From positions 248,001 through 312,000 of the forward strand of contig CAYVWR010000003.1 in assembly GCA_964455525.1 (NCBI GenBank): a DNA stretch of 64,000 bases, given 5' to 3'. The notes beneath the pieces are model-generated. The model worked only from the letters and a program-made list of their open reading frames with translations, was not told where the DNA came from and did no database searches. The translations under genes were made by a program, and so were the position numbers. This stretch comes from JAFDZV01 sp964455525 (GTDB lineage: Bacteria; Bacteroidota; Ignavibacteria; OLB7). Below are positions 25,601 through 35,000 of this stretch, piece by piece. The first letter of the stretch is position 1. Each line of letters starts with the position of its first letter.

Positions 25601-26818
25601 TTAGAGCCGCTGTATCGCTACCATCGTTCCCGGTTCAAGCGATCTGCTCTCCTCGTCGACCACGATCAGGCAGTTTGCCATGCTCATGGAGCTCATGGCG
25701 CCGCTCGATTGCGTGCGTGTAGGAGCAACCATCAGCGCGCCATCGGGGCCGTTGTAAAGGATTCCCCGGATGAAATGCCGCTTGGCATCATGTTTGGCAA
25801 TGGGCGATTCCAGGCGTGCCATAAGCTCTAGTGATCGCTCTTTGCGTTGCAGGATCGCTTCGATCGCCGGTAGAACAAATTGGGCGAACGTGACCAGCGT
25901 GGAGACCGGATTGCCTGGCAGGCCAAACACGAGCGTGGTATGTCCCGCCTCGTTATAAACTCCAAAGAGCAGCGGTTTTCCCGGCTTGATGTTCACCCTA
26001 TGAAACTGTACGTCCACGCCGAGTGCCGGGAGTACCTGTTGCACCATATCGTACGTGCCTGCCGATACGCCCCCGGTGGTCAGAAGCAGATCGTAGCGTA
26101 ATCCTTCCTCCAGCTTTTCCTCCAGCTCCTCGCGATCGTCGTGGGCGATGCCAAGATCGATTGGCTCGGCTCCTGCCTCCATACAGGCTGCATAGAGCGC
26201 TGGGGCGGTACTGTTGCGCACCTGCGCGGCTGTCGGCTTTCTGAACGGCTCCACAATTTCGTTGCCGGTAGAGAGAATCGCGACCTTTGGCTTCACCCGC
26301 ACCGGCACATTCACCACGCCGAGCGATGCAAGCACGCCCACATCGCCATACGTGATACGTTTGCCTTGTCTGATCGCCAGTTCTCCGGCGCGCAGGTCGT
26401 TGCCAGTTGCGCGAACCGATGCTCCCGGCCGCACGCTTTTATGAACCTTCACGATGCCATCGGCTTCCGATGTCGCTTCTACTTCCACCACCGCATCCGC
26501 TCCATCCGGGAGCAGGCCGCCGGTCATGATTCTGACCGCCTCTGCGGTGCGTACGCTTGTGCCGAACGCAGAGCCTGCGGCGGATTCGCCAACGACCTTC
26601 AGATTGACGGGATGTTCTGCCGAGGCCTCTGCCAGATCCAGAGCATGTACGGCATATCCATCCATCGCCGAGTTCGGGGCGGCCGGTATGTTTTCCGCTG
26701 CCACGATCGGAGTGGCCAGAATTCTTCCGGGGGAGAGGACAAGGGGGACGGTTTCGACCGGGAGATCGCTGCGGCAGGCATCAAGAACGATGCGAAGCGC
26801 ATCGGCGTAATGGATCAT
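25601..26818 (-). CDS. moeA: Molybdopterin molybdenumtransferase MoeA
   Basis: Inserts molybdate into adenylyl-molybdopterin in molybdenum-cofactor synthesis. The 405-residue protein has the MoeA order: domain N with IPAAPNSAMDGYAVHALDL, the swivelled domain with AAGSAFGT and VRIMTGGLLPDGADAVVEVE, the MoaB/MogA-like domain with VAILSTGNEIVEPF, LLTTGGVSAGTYD and PGKPLLFG, FGLPGNPVSTLV, then the C-terminal beta domain. ATG 26818 (MIHYADALRIV) is preferred over the open-frame start at 26863, which adds a non-conserved leader. It is the last gene of a minus-strand run behind lptF/G (64-base gap). No other moa/moe gene is in the window. Confidence 0.95.
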   Translation of the reverse strand: MIHYADALRIVLDACRSDLPVETVPLVLSPGRILATPIVAAENIPAAPNSAMDGYAVHALDLAEASAEHPVNLKVVGESAAGSAFGTSVRTAEAVRIMTGGLLPDGADAVVEVEATSEADGIVKVHKSVRPGASVRATGNDLRAGELAIRQGKRITYGDVGVLASLGVVNVPVRVKPKVAILSTGNEIVEPFRKPTAAQVRNSTAPALYAACMEAGAEPIDLGIAHDDREELEEKLEEGLRYDLLLTTGGVSAGTYDMVQQVLPALGVDVQFHRVNIKPGKPLLFGVYNEAGHTTLVFGLPGNPVSTLVTFAQFVLPAIEAILQRKERSLELMARLESPIAKHDAKRHFIRGILYNGPDGALMVAPTRTQSSGAMSSMSMANCLIVVDEESRSLEPGTMVAIQRL

Positions 26819-26882
26819 AGGATATTGGCGTGATAAACAGGTTGCACCGTACGACCGGAGCATCGCGGGGCGGAGTCCGGCT

Positions 26883-28040
26883 CTACCCTCGTTCGATACG
26901 GTAGAGGTTGAAGATGCCGATGATGAGGAAAAGAATATTTACCATCCAGGCCGTGAGCATAGGGGGCACCACCGATGCATAACTGAATGTCTTGCTTACT
27001 TCCGTGAGGATAAGGTAGATGGCGCTCACCAGCGCGGTGACCGCTATCTGTACGGCTGCCCCACCCTTGCGCTGTCCGCTGGAGAAGGGAATGCCGAAGA
27101 ACACCACGATCACCGCGGCAAAGGGAAAGGAGAACTTGGCATAATAATCCACCAGCAGCCGGTTTACATCGCGGCCGCCGAGCCGTTCCTGCTCGATACG
27201 TCCGCGGAATTCCTCCAGCGAAAGTTCGGTGATCTTCTGCTGGGAGAGATTCAGTTCGTGCGGTGTGATGGGGAGAAATGGGATCTCCCGTTCCTGAAAC
27301 GGCGTCGCCGCAACTCGTGTTGGATCGCTAAAATTCCGTGCCACCCCGCCTACCATCACCCAGAGATTTTTTGTCGTATCAAACCGCATGGTGGTGGCAT
27401 CGATCCTCTCGGTGATCTTCAGCGAGGATGCTGTATCAATAGCGCGACGGGTTGCTTCCGCGCCGCTTCTGTCGAGCGTGGAGATGATGCTCACCGCCGC
27501 CGTGTCAAATCGTTCGATGCTTACCTGGCTTGCTTCGCCACGCGATGGGTCGAAATAATCCATGAGCATGTTCACCGAGGGGGAGATGCGGAGAAAGACG
27601 TTACGCTGCCCGCCGATGATATCCTTGCCGAGATACTGCCGCTTGATGCCGAAATGGAGTTTGTTGGTTGCCGGCACCACCCAGCCATCGAAATAGATCA
27701 TTCCTCCGCTGATTAGCATGCCGAACATAAACAGCGGCATCGCCAGCCTGCGCATGCTGCGTCCCCCGGCACGGATTGCGGTAAGCTCGTTGGTTGTATC
27801 GAGACGTCCCACGGTGAACAGGCTTGCCAGCAACATCCCGATCGGCACGAGCAGATGCACGATGTCGGGGATCATATAGAAATAATATTCCAGGATAATC
27901 GGGGTGGCGACGTTCCTGTCGACAAAATCGTCCAGGTTCTCCATCAGATCCACCGCGATATAGATCACGATAAAGGCGAGGAGGCCGAACAGGAATGTCA
28001 TGACAAACTGCCGGAGCACATAGCGGTCGATTCTATCCAT
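26883..28040 (-). CDS. LptF/LptG-family permease
   Basis: Inner-membrane subunit of the LptBFG transporter that moves lipopolysaccharide toward the outer membrane. YjgP/YjgQ-family architecture: three N-terminal membrane helices (FVMTFLFGLLAFIVIYIAV, HLLVPIGMLLASLFTVGRL and LFMFGMLISGGMIYF), a periplasmic beta-jellyroll of about 170 residues, and three C-terminal helices (FPFAAVIVVFFGIPF onward). ATG 28040 is chosen; an in-frame TTG precedes it. The first codons overlap the surE stop by 8 bases, so the two genes are coupled. Whether it is LptF or LptG cannot be told. It supports a Gram-negative envelope. Confidence 0.88.
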   Translation of the reverse strand: MDRIDRYVLRQFVMTFLFGLLAFIVIYIAVDLMENLDDFVDRNVATPIILEYYFYMIPDIVHLLVPIGMLLASLFTVGRLDTTNELTAIRAGGRSMRRLAMPLFMFGMLISGGMIYFDGWVVPATNKLHFGIKRQYLGKDIIGGQRNVFLRISPSVNMLMDYFDPSRGEASQVSIERFDTAAVSIISTLDRSGAEATRRAIDTASSLKITERIDATTMRFDTTKNLWVMVGGVARNFSDPTRVAATPFQEREIPFLPITPHELNLSQQKITELSLEEFRGRIEQERLGGRDVNRLLVDYYAKFSFPFAAVIVVFFGIPFSSGQRKGGAAVQIAVTALVSAIYLILTEVSKTFSYASVVPPMLTAWMVNILFLIIGIFNLYRIERG

Positions 28041-28926
28041 CAATCGGCTCCGTGCCGTCGGCGATCTGCTTCTGATCGGATGATGTTTGAGTGCCCGGCG
28101 CTACGTCCGACTCTATCCCCCAGGCTTTCAGTTCCGCAAGCATCTGCTGGTCGGTAAGGCGATAATGGACAGGGGTTATCGTGACATATCCCTGGTCGAT
28201 CATCGGATCATCGCTATCGTTGGGGCCGATGATAACATGCTTTCCAGCCAGCCAGTAATAGGGGCGTCCCATTGGATCGCGGCGAATTTCGTAGTGGTCG
28301 TCCCAATACGATTCGCCCTGGGTGACCACACGCACGCCACGAATCCGTTCCTCGGGGACTGCCGGGATATTGACGTTCAGCAGAACGCCACGTGGCAGCC
28401 CCCGTTGTGCCACGATCGGCACCAGCCATGCCGCCACGGTTGCGGCATAGCTGAAATCGGCTTCATGGGAAAAATCATCCAGCGAGAACGCGATCGATGG
28501 GATGCCGAGCACCGTTCCCTCGGTGGCGGCCGAGACGGTGCCGGAGTAGATGAGAGAGAGTGCGGTGTTGCGTCCATGGTTGATGCCGCTCACCACAAGA
28601 TCGGGGCGTTCCGGCAGCAGATGATGGACTGCCAGCTTTATGCAGTCGGCTGGATAACCGCTCACCGCCCATCCGAAGCGCTCTCCATTGCGTTCGTGTG
28701 GGATTGCGCGTAGTGGCACTGCCACTGTGAGTGCATGCCCTACAGCGGAGCGTTGTGTGTCGGGCGCGACCACATCGACATGTGCCACCTGACGAAGTGC
28801 CCGCACAAGCGCCACAATGCCGGGGGCGTCGATACCATCGTCGTTCGAGACCAGAATGCGAGGTGTTGGTTCCACGTTTGAAAGCAGACGTTTAGATCGG
28901 GCAGCGTGTTGCCTCGGGAATTGCAT
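28033..28926 (-). CDS. surE: 5'/3'-nucleotidase SurE
   Basis: Divalent-metal survival-protein phosphatase that removes phosphate from nucleoside monophosphates. The metal-binding NDDG is in RILVSNDDGIDAPG, with the family motifs VVAPDTQRSAVGHALT, PDLVVSGINHGRN and LIYSGTVSAATEGT. ATG 28926 gives 297 residues, longer than usual because of about 20 extra N-terminal residues; a GTG just before EPTPRILVSN would give a more typical N-terminus. The C-terminal 25 residues are polar and not conserved. Its end overlaps the start of the LptF/G gene by 8 bases. The 150-base gap upstream separates it from rseP. Confidence 0.93.
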   Translation of the reverse strand: MQFPRQHAARSKRLLSNVEPTPRILVSNDDGIDAPGIVALVRALRQVAHVDVVAPDTQRSAVGHALTVAVPLRAIPHERNGERFGWAVSGYPADCIKLAVHHLLPERPDLVVSGINHGRNTALSLIYSGTVSAATEGTVLGIPSIAFSLDDFSHEADFSYAATVAAWLVPIVAQRGLPRGVLLNVNIPAVPEERIRGVRVVTQGESYWDDHYEIRRDPMGRPYYWLAGKHVIIGPNDSDDPMIDQGYVTITPVHYRLTDQQMLAELKAWGIESDVAPGTQTSSDQKQIADGTEPIDG

Positions 28927-29076
28927 TGGAACGTACGGTCGTTTACAGGTACAACCTTGGATATGCGCACGAAAGCCAGAACGCCAAGTACGGCAACAGA
29001 GCCGTTCCTGGCGTCGGAACAGATCCCCGCCGGGTGGGCGGGGGATATACACTGCATAGCATAGCTATGGCCGGGA

Positions 29077-30459
29077 TCACCTCCAGAACAAGTGCGCTAA
29101 CCGTGTGCTATCGTTGTACAGAACGAAGGCCATAAAGATGATCAGAAGTGCAAAGCCCACCTGCTGAATCGCCATACGGATCTTGAGTGGCACTTCGCGG
29201 CGAATAACTCCCTCGATGACAATAAAGACAAGATGGCCGCCATCGAGTGCCGGTATCGGCAGAATATTCATACAGGCAAGCCCGATCGACAGAGCGCCGA
29301 GAAACTTCATGAATTCGGTGAGGCCGCGTGATGCGGTCTGCTGGGCCACCATGGCGATCATGCCAGGACCACCAACCGATTCCTTGAGGTTTGCCTTGCC
29401 GGTGACCAACTGCCCCACCAGCCCGAACGTGCCAGTGGTTACGGCTATGGTCTCATTGAAACCGCTGCTTATAGCCTCGCCGAATCCATAGCGTAGTTGC
29501 GCTATCGGGCCATTATAGCCGGAAAGCTCGGCGCCGATTTTTCCCTTCTCATTCGGTTTCACCGGGATAAAGGTCGTCTGTCCATTGCGCTGTAGTTCCA
29601 GCGTAATGACGCGATCCTTATGTTCGGTGATATGGCGGATCAGCTCACTGACAGCCACAATCCGTTCTCCATCGGCCCTGAGCACAACATCACCCGGTTG
29701 CAGTCCCGCTTTTGCAGCCGGGGTCTCCTTTTCTACTCCTTTGATCTCCACATAATGGAACTTGGAATAAGGGATAACCGGCATATCGAGGCTTTGCTCG
29801 GGAATTTTATCACGGGGGATCGAGATCGTTCTCGGCGCACCGTCCCGCTCCACCGTCAGGGTGATATCATCGGTGGCGTGGTTGATGTAGATGGCGCGTG
29901 GTATCTCCTCGAAATACTTGACCGGTTCGCCGTTGATGGCGGTGATTCGGTCGCCATCGCGTAATCCTGCGGCAACCGCGGGGCTGGTATCGGGAAGATA
30001 GCCAACCTGCGTGGTCGCGGCCATGGTCTTGCCTTCGGTGAAGTTCAGCGTGGCAAACACTACTACCGCCAGGATGAAGTTCATAATCACCCCGGCCGAG
30101 ATGATAAATGCCTTCTGGAACGTGTTCTTCGAGCGGAATTCCCATGGTTCCGGCGGCCGTGTGGCGAATGCCGTGTCCATGCTTTCATCCACCATGCCAA
30201 CTATCTTGACATAACCGCCTATCGGGAAGGCGGAGAGCCGGTAATCGGTATCCCCTTCCAGATCAAGATCCGCGGGAAGTTTACCAAAGCTGAATCCGGT
30301 CTTTTTGTTCCAGCCGACGAGCCTCGGTCCCATGCCAATGGCGAAGACATCGGTTCGGACACCACACCAGCGAGCTGCCAGGAAGTGTCCCATTTCGTGA
30401 ACGAAGACCAGGATTCCGACCAGTACGATGAAGGCCAGGATGGCCTCGATGATAAACAT
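29077..30459 (-). CDS. rseP: RIP metalloprotease RseP (site-2 protease)
   Basis: Membrane zinc protease of the M50B family that cuts membrane-bound anti-sigma factors and remnant signal peptides. The HEXXH site is in VFVHEMGHFLAARW in the first membrane helix, and the C-terminal NILPIPALDGGHLVF carries the third zinc ligand. Two PDZ domains lie between: ATTQVGYLPDTSPAVAAGLR and VEIKGVEKETPAAKAGLQPG. The 460-residue length is normal. The order dxr - rseP on the same strand is common in bacteria, here with a 232-base gap that shows no gene. Which anti-sigma factor it acts on is not visible. Confidence 0.96.
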   Translation of the reverse strand: MFIIEAILAFIVLVGILVFVHEMGHFLAARWCGVRTDVFAIGMGPRLVGWNKKTGFSFGKLPADLDLEGDTDYRLSAFPIGGYVKIVGMVDESMDTAFATRPPEPWEFRSKNTFQKAFIISAGVIMNFILAVVVFATLNFTEGKTMAATTQVGYLPDTSPAVAAGLRDGDRITAINGEPVKYFEEIPRAIYINHATDDITLTVERDGAPRTISIPRDKIPEQSLDMPVIPYSKFHYVEIKGVEKETPAAKAGLQPGDVVLRADGERIVAVSELIRHITEHKDRVITLELQRNGQTTFIPVKPNEKGKIGAELSGYNGPIAQLRYGFGEAISSGFNETIAVTTGTFGLVGQLVTGKANLKESVGGPGMIAMVAQQTASRGLTEFMKFLGALSIGLACMNILPIPALDGGHLVFIVIEGVIRREVPLKIRMAIQQVGFALLIIFMAFVLYNDSTRLAHLFWR

Positions 30460-30691
30460 AAGGGATTAAAGTCTACATGATAGGGCTCCAGACGCCCTGA
30501 AATCTCGGGGTGCCAACAGTAGAGGCAACATCCATATCACATGTACCAATGGCTATTCAATATGTTCCGGTGATGCCGGATCAGAGCGATACAAACGGGT
30601 TCGCTACTATGACCAGCATGGTGTAAGGAGATATCATTGACATCTGTACCAGTCATTACCAGACGGGTGGGTGGCCCGGCCTTTACTGTTG

Positions 30692-31840
30692 TTACTGCAC
30701 AAGATAAGAACGAACAGCTTCTCGTGTTCGTTTATCAGCGTCCAAGATATTCTCCAGCGACGGATCATCCGCGATCGTCGATTCGCCAAGCGCCCGCTCG
30801 ATAAGGCGGGGAATCTCGGTGAAGTGTATCCGTTTCTCCAGAAAAGCAGCAACGGCTACTTCGTTTGCTGCGTTGAGCGTTGCCGGCGCTGTTCCCATAC
30901 GTTCCAGTGCCTGGTAGGCAAGTTCCAGGCAGGGGAATCGCTGCGTATCAGGCTCATGAAAGCTGAGCACGCCGATCTTCGGAAGCGAGAGTCGCTCAAA
31001 ATTGTTGCGGATGCGTTCAGGGTAGGCCAGTGCATACTGGATGGGAAGCCGCATATCCGGCATGCCGAGTTGTGCTTTTACCGAGCCGTCGATGAACTCC
31101 ACCATCGAGTGAACGATCGACTGCGGGTGCACGACCACAGCTACTTTTTCCAGGGGGATATCGAAGAGCCATCGTGCCTCCATGACTTCGAGCCCCTTGT
31201 TCATGAGGGTCGCGGAGTCGATGGTGATCTTCGGCCCCATGCTCCAGTTCGGGTGCTTCAGCGCGCGCTCCAGGGTGATGCTCTTGAATTCCTCTCCAGG
31301 CAGTTCCCGGAACGGTCCGCCGGAGGCGGTAAGGACGATGCGTTCGATAGATTGGGCAGGTTCGCCTACCAGGCACTGAAAGATAGCGCTGTGTTCGCTA
31401 TCGACCGGAATCAGGGTGGCATGATGCTCTTTCACCAACCTGTTGATAAGCTCGCCGGCCACAACGAGGGTCTCCTTGTTTGCCAGCGCCACCCGTTTGC
31501 CGGCTCTGATCGCGGCAATTGTGGGGCTGAGGCCGGCAAAGCCGACCAGGGCGCTTATCACGATATCAATATCGGCGCGGGCTGCCACATCCGAAAGTGC
31601 CGCATCTCCCTGGATCACCTCCACGTCCCTGCCATGGCGTTTTCTCAGCTCCGAGGCCGCGCGCTCATCGCGTACGACAACCGTATCCGGCCGGAACTCC
31701 ATGATCTGCTTCGCAAGCAGATCGATATTGCCGTTGGTAGTAAGGCAGGCAGCGCGATATCGCTCGGGATTATGCCGCACGACGTCGAGCGTCTGCGTGC
31801 CAATGGAGCCTGTCGATCCAAGAATTGTTAGCTGTTGCAA
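30692..31840 (-). CDS. dxr: 1-deoxy-D-xylulose 5-phosphate reductoisomerase
   Basis: NADPH-dependent enzyme converting DXP to 2-C-methyl-D-erythritol 4-phosphate in the MEP isoprenoid pathway. The N-terminal LTILGSTGSIGTQTLD binds NADPH; the metal and substrate site is in LIPVDSEHSAIFQCL, with IVLTASGGPFREL and NWSMGPKITIDSATLMNKG following. The protein has 382 residues, the family norm. The start codon is TTG at 31840, with no in-frame ATG close upstream that would fit. It lies upstream of rseP on the same strand, a widespread order. Confidence 0.96.
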   Translation of the reverse strand: MQQLTILGSTGSIGTQTLDVVRHNPERYRAACLTTNGNIDLLAKQIMEFRPDTVVVRDERAASELRKRHGRDVEVIQGDAALSDVAARADIDIVISALVGFAGLSPTIAAIRAGKRVALANKETLVVAGELINRLVKEHHATLIPVDSEHSAIFQCLVGEPAQSIERIVLTASGGPFRELPGEEFKSITLERALKHPNWSMGPKITIDSATLMNKGLEVMEARWLFDIPLEKVAVVVHPQSIVHSMVEFIDGSVKAQLGMPDMRLPIQYALAYPERIRNNFERLSLPKIGVLSFHEPDTQRFPCLELAYQALERMGTAPATLNAANEVAVAAFLEKRIHFTEIPRLIERALGESTIADDPSLENILDADKRTREAVRSYLVQ

Positions 31841-31884
31841 GGTAGATACGGCGGTTATGGCCGCGTTAGTCCGTAATCGCTCGT

Positions 31885-32041
31885 GCGATAGCGTTGAGGT
31901 CTCTGCACACCGCTATCGCATGGAATCGTGGAATATGCGAAACTGGCGGCATTATGATGGTATGAAGCGATCTCGGATGTCTCTGAACGATACTCAGAGG
32001 AACGAGAGCAGGCACGGTATCGGTGCTGTATGCCGTGCCTG
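31885..32041 (-). terminator. Two hairpins downstream of the large secreted-protein gene
   Basis: GCAGGCACGG (32007-32016) pairs with CCGTGCCTGC (32032-32041), and on the minus strand is followed by TCTCGTTCCTCT. This is the likely terminator of the gene ending at 32075. A second stem, GCGATAGCG (31885-31893) with CGCTATCGC (31911-31919), lies further on before dxr. The rest of this 230-base gap shows no gene. Confidence 0.6.
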
Positions 32042-32074
32042 CGGTGTGGTTGCTGTGGTGCGAAGCAGGCATGC

Positions 32075-35000
32075 CTACTTCGCAACCACCATCTTCCGCC
32101 GTGCCATGAAATCCCCCGAATGGAGTACATACGTATAAATTCCGCTCGGCAAGCCCGACCCATCATACTCCAGGCGATATGTCCCCGCCGATAGATAGCC
32201 CGCTACCGGACAGCCAACCATAACACCCTCCAGGTTGTGGATCGTCAGACGTGTCGCCCCATCCAGACCCAGACTGAACTCTATCGTTGTGATCGGACTC
32301 AACGGGTTCGGATGGTTCTGTTTCAGGCTGTACTCACTGCCGCTCAGCTCGATGAGACGATACTGCAACCCGCAGATCGAGTCTACCTCCAGAAGTCCTG
32401 GATGCCGCTGGAGATCCCACCGATCAGCCAGCCGTGCCTGTTCAACGAGCAAGGGCATCCGCAGGCTCTCCCGGAAATATCCATACCCATGAAGTCGTGC
32501 AAATGGGCGCGCTGCCCCGCCCGTGCCAGCCCAGCTCTGCCAGCCAATCGCACCCGTCTCCGGCACGATGCGCACCCGCATCCTACCCTGCGCGAACTCC
32601 TCCTCCTGGATCCGGTACCCGCTGATCAGCAACTCCATCCCTGCCGGTTTGAACATCATCGGGTTGTACTGCCCATGCACCTCCAGAGAACCGATCACAT
32701 CCTCGCTTGGCACACACCACAGATGGAACATCATTGCCGCGCCCGGCGCGCTCCTTACCGTGTCGGCCCAGATCACCCCGCTGATCTCGGTTGGCTCCTG
32801 CTCGATCAGCAGCAGACCGGGATACCGCGTCGGCCGGATCGTATCGGCGTACCCGGCCGCAGAGACCGCCGCGGCGCTCAGCACCAGAGGCATCGCCGGG
32901 GGAGCACCATCGAGGACTCTCCCCTCCAGATGCCCCAGCGTGACACTGGTTGCAAGGTGCAGGGCCGGTCCCCGCAGTTCGATCTGTACCCTGCCTGCGG
33001 CATTGTCGATGCTGGTCGTTACATCACCGGGAGCAAGCCCGAGCGATGGGTCCGGTATAAAACGCTCCGCCTGCCAGATGTCGGGATCGTAGTGTGCCAG
33101 CAGGCCGAGATACTCTGCCGAGATTGCCTGGCTGGCGTCATAGCGTAGGGTAAAGCCTGCCTGATCGCCTTCTCTGGCGATGATCGTGTCGGCACGCACG
33201 GCCGCTTCCGGCCTCGGGGTGATATGCAGCAGCCCCGGGTGCCGGGCCGGACGAAGGGTATCGGAATAGCCTGGGCTGAGCATGCTGGCCTCGATCAGCA
33301 GCAAGGGCATCTGGGGGATATCCTCGCGCACCACCTCTCCCTCCAGACTCCCGAGTCGTTCGGTTGGTGCCAGCGGCCGTGCCGGTCGCCGCAGTTCGAT
33401 CTGTACCCTGCCGGTGGCATTGTCGATGCTGGTCGCCACATCACCGGGAGCAAGCCCGAGCGATGGGTCCGGTAGAAAGCGCTCGGCCCGCCAGATGCTG
33501 GCGTCGTAGTCTCCACGCAGCAGCAGCCACTCGGCGCTGATCGTGTCGCTGGCGTCATAGCGTAGGGTAAAGCCTGCGCGATCGCCTCGGTGTGCGCTGA
33601 TCGTGTCGGCGCGTACATGGGGTATGGGACGATCCTCGACGAGCAGTAATCCGGGATACTGCGCGATCAGCACCCCGAACTGCTCAGCCGACTCCAATGG
33701 CAGTGCCATTGCTGCGGCCGGTGCGGTTGCTGCCACGGTTCCGCTCAGTTGGCCGAGGATCATCTGCTGGCGGTACTCTCCAGCATCTGCGCTGGCCGGT
33801 CTCAGCGTGATCTGCAGTCGGTCGGCGGCGATGGTGCTCATCGTTGCGCTCCAGCCACTCAGGGTGGGAGCGATCTGGAAGTGATCCGGGGTAAAGATTG
33901 CCGGATCATACGTGGTGATCCAGTGCAGGACGGTTGAATCCTGAGGCCAGCTTGTGCTATAGCTGATGGTGAATGCTGTGCGCTCTCCCGGTCGCGCCCG
34001 GATGGTATCGGCTGTCACGGCTGCGGTATCGCGGATGAGCAGCCCACCGGTGGTTTCGATGCTCAGCTTGGGGGTTGCCGTCAACTGCTGGGGTCTGACG
34101 ATGCTGGAATCGATGCGATAGGGACGATCTCCGGGTGTGGGGTCGGCCGTGCTGAGGGTGATATCGGCCAGCGGATAGCTTCCGGCAGGAGTGGTCTGTG
34201 CCAGCACCAGGGTCATCTCGACAGTTCCATCGGAGCGTGTCGTGGTGTGGAGCTGTATGGCAGGGGTGACCGTGGGTGCAATCAGCATCGGGTTGGCCGT
34301 TGCAAACGGGTGTGGGATCATCATGCCGATGAGGGCCGCCGGGATCGAATCGATCAGCTCGGCGTGAAGGTGGAGCATGGCGTCGCGTCCGCGCAGTGTG
34401 CGCGTTGTATCGGCAGCGATGCGGATGCGTTCCGGGATGCGCTCGACGATGACGACCAGGGTATCGCGCCAGCGTCGTGGGCAGATGCCGTTGAAGGTGT
34501 TCCAGATGGGTGGATCTTCGGCCTCGACGATGAGCAGCATCGAGCGCAGCGGGGCACGCAGCGGATCGAGGCAGATGCGGATCTCTGCGCTGGCGGCCGG
34601 CAGCACGATCAGAGAATCGCCAGGAGTGAGGGAATATCCTGCGGCATCAGGATGGGTGATCGGATCCCCGGAGAGCGCGTCAACGAGGCGGTAGCGCACG
34701 GTGGCGGCTACCGTTGCAGCGTTGGCGATGGTGACAACGTTGCAGTGCGGTGCGCGTGAGGAGTATGGGATCGACAGGCGCAGGGTGTCGTGGCTCAGCC
34801 GCATGTCCAGCGGGGGGAAGTCGATCGGGATGCGTTGTGGTGCCTGGATGAACCTTCCGGCCGAAGCATTCAGGAGCCGTCCATCGTGGGCGATCATGGT
34901 GTTGAGCCCGAGATGCTGGTTGCGGACGGTATCGCCGAGCCTCCAGGATCCTGGCCACCAGTCGTAAAAGGCATGGGTTGGTGTTGCGGTCCAGGTGATG

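Noticed and set aside
32237..33148. 303-codon plus-strand frame inside the large secreted-protein gene
   Set aside because: Antisense to the cohesin-like repeats and sorting domain; no independent support.
33398..33473. Possible CRISPR-like direct repeats near 33.0 and 33.4 kb
   Set aside because: Only two to four long units, in frame, within a coding region; they are protein-domain repeats.
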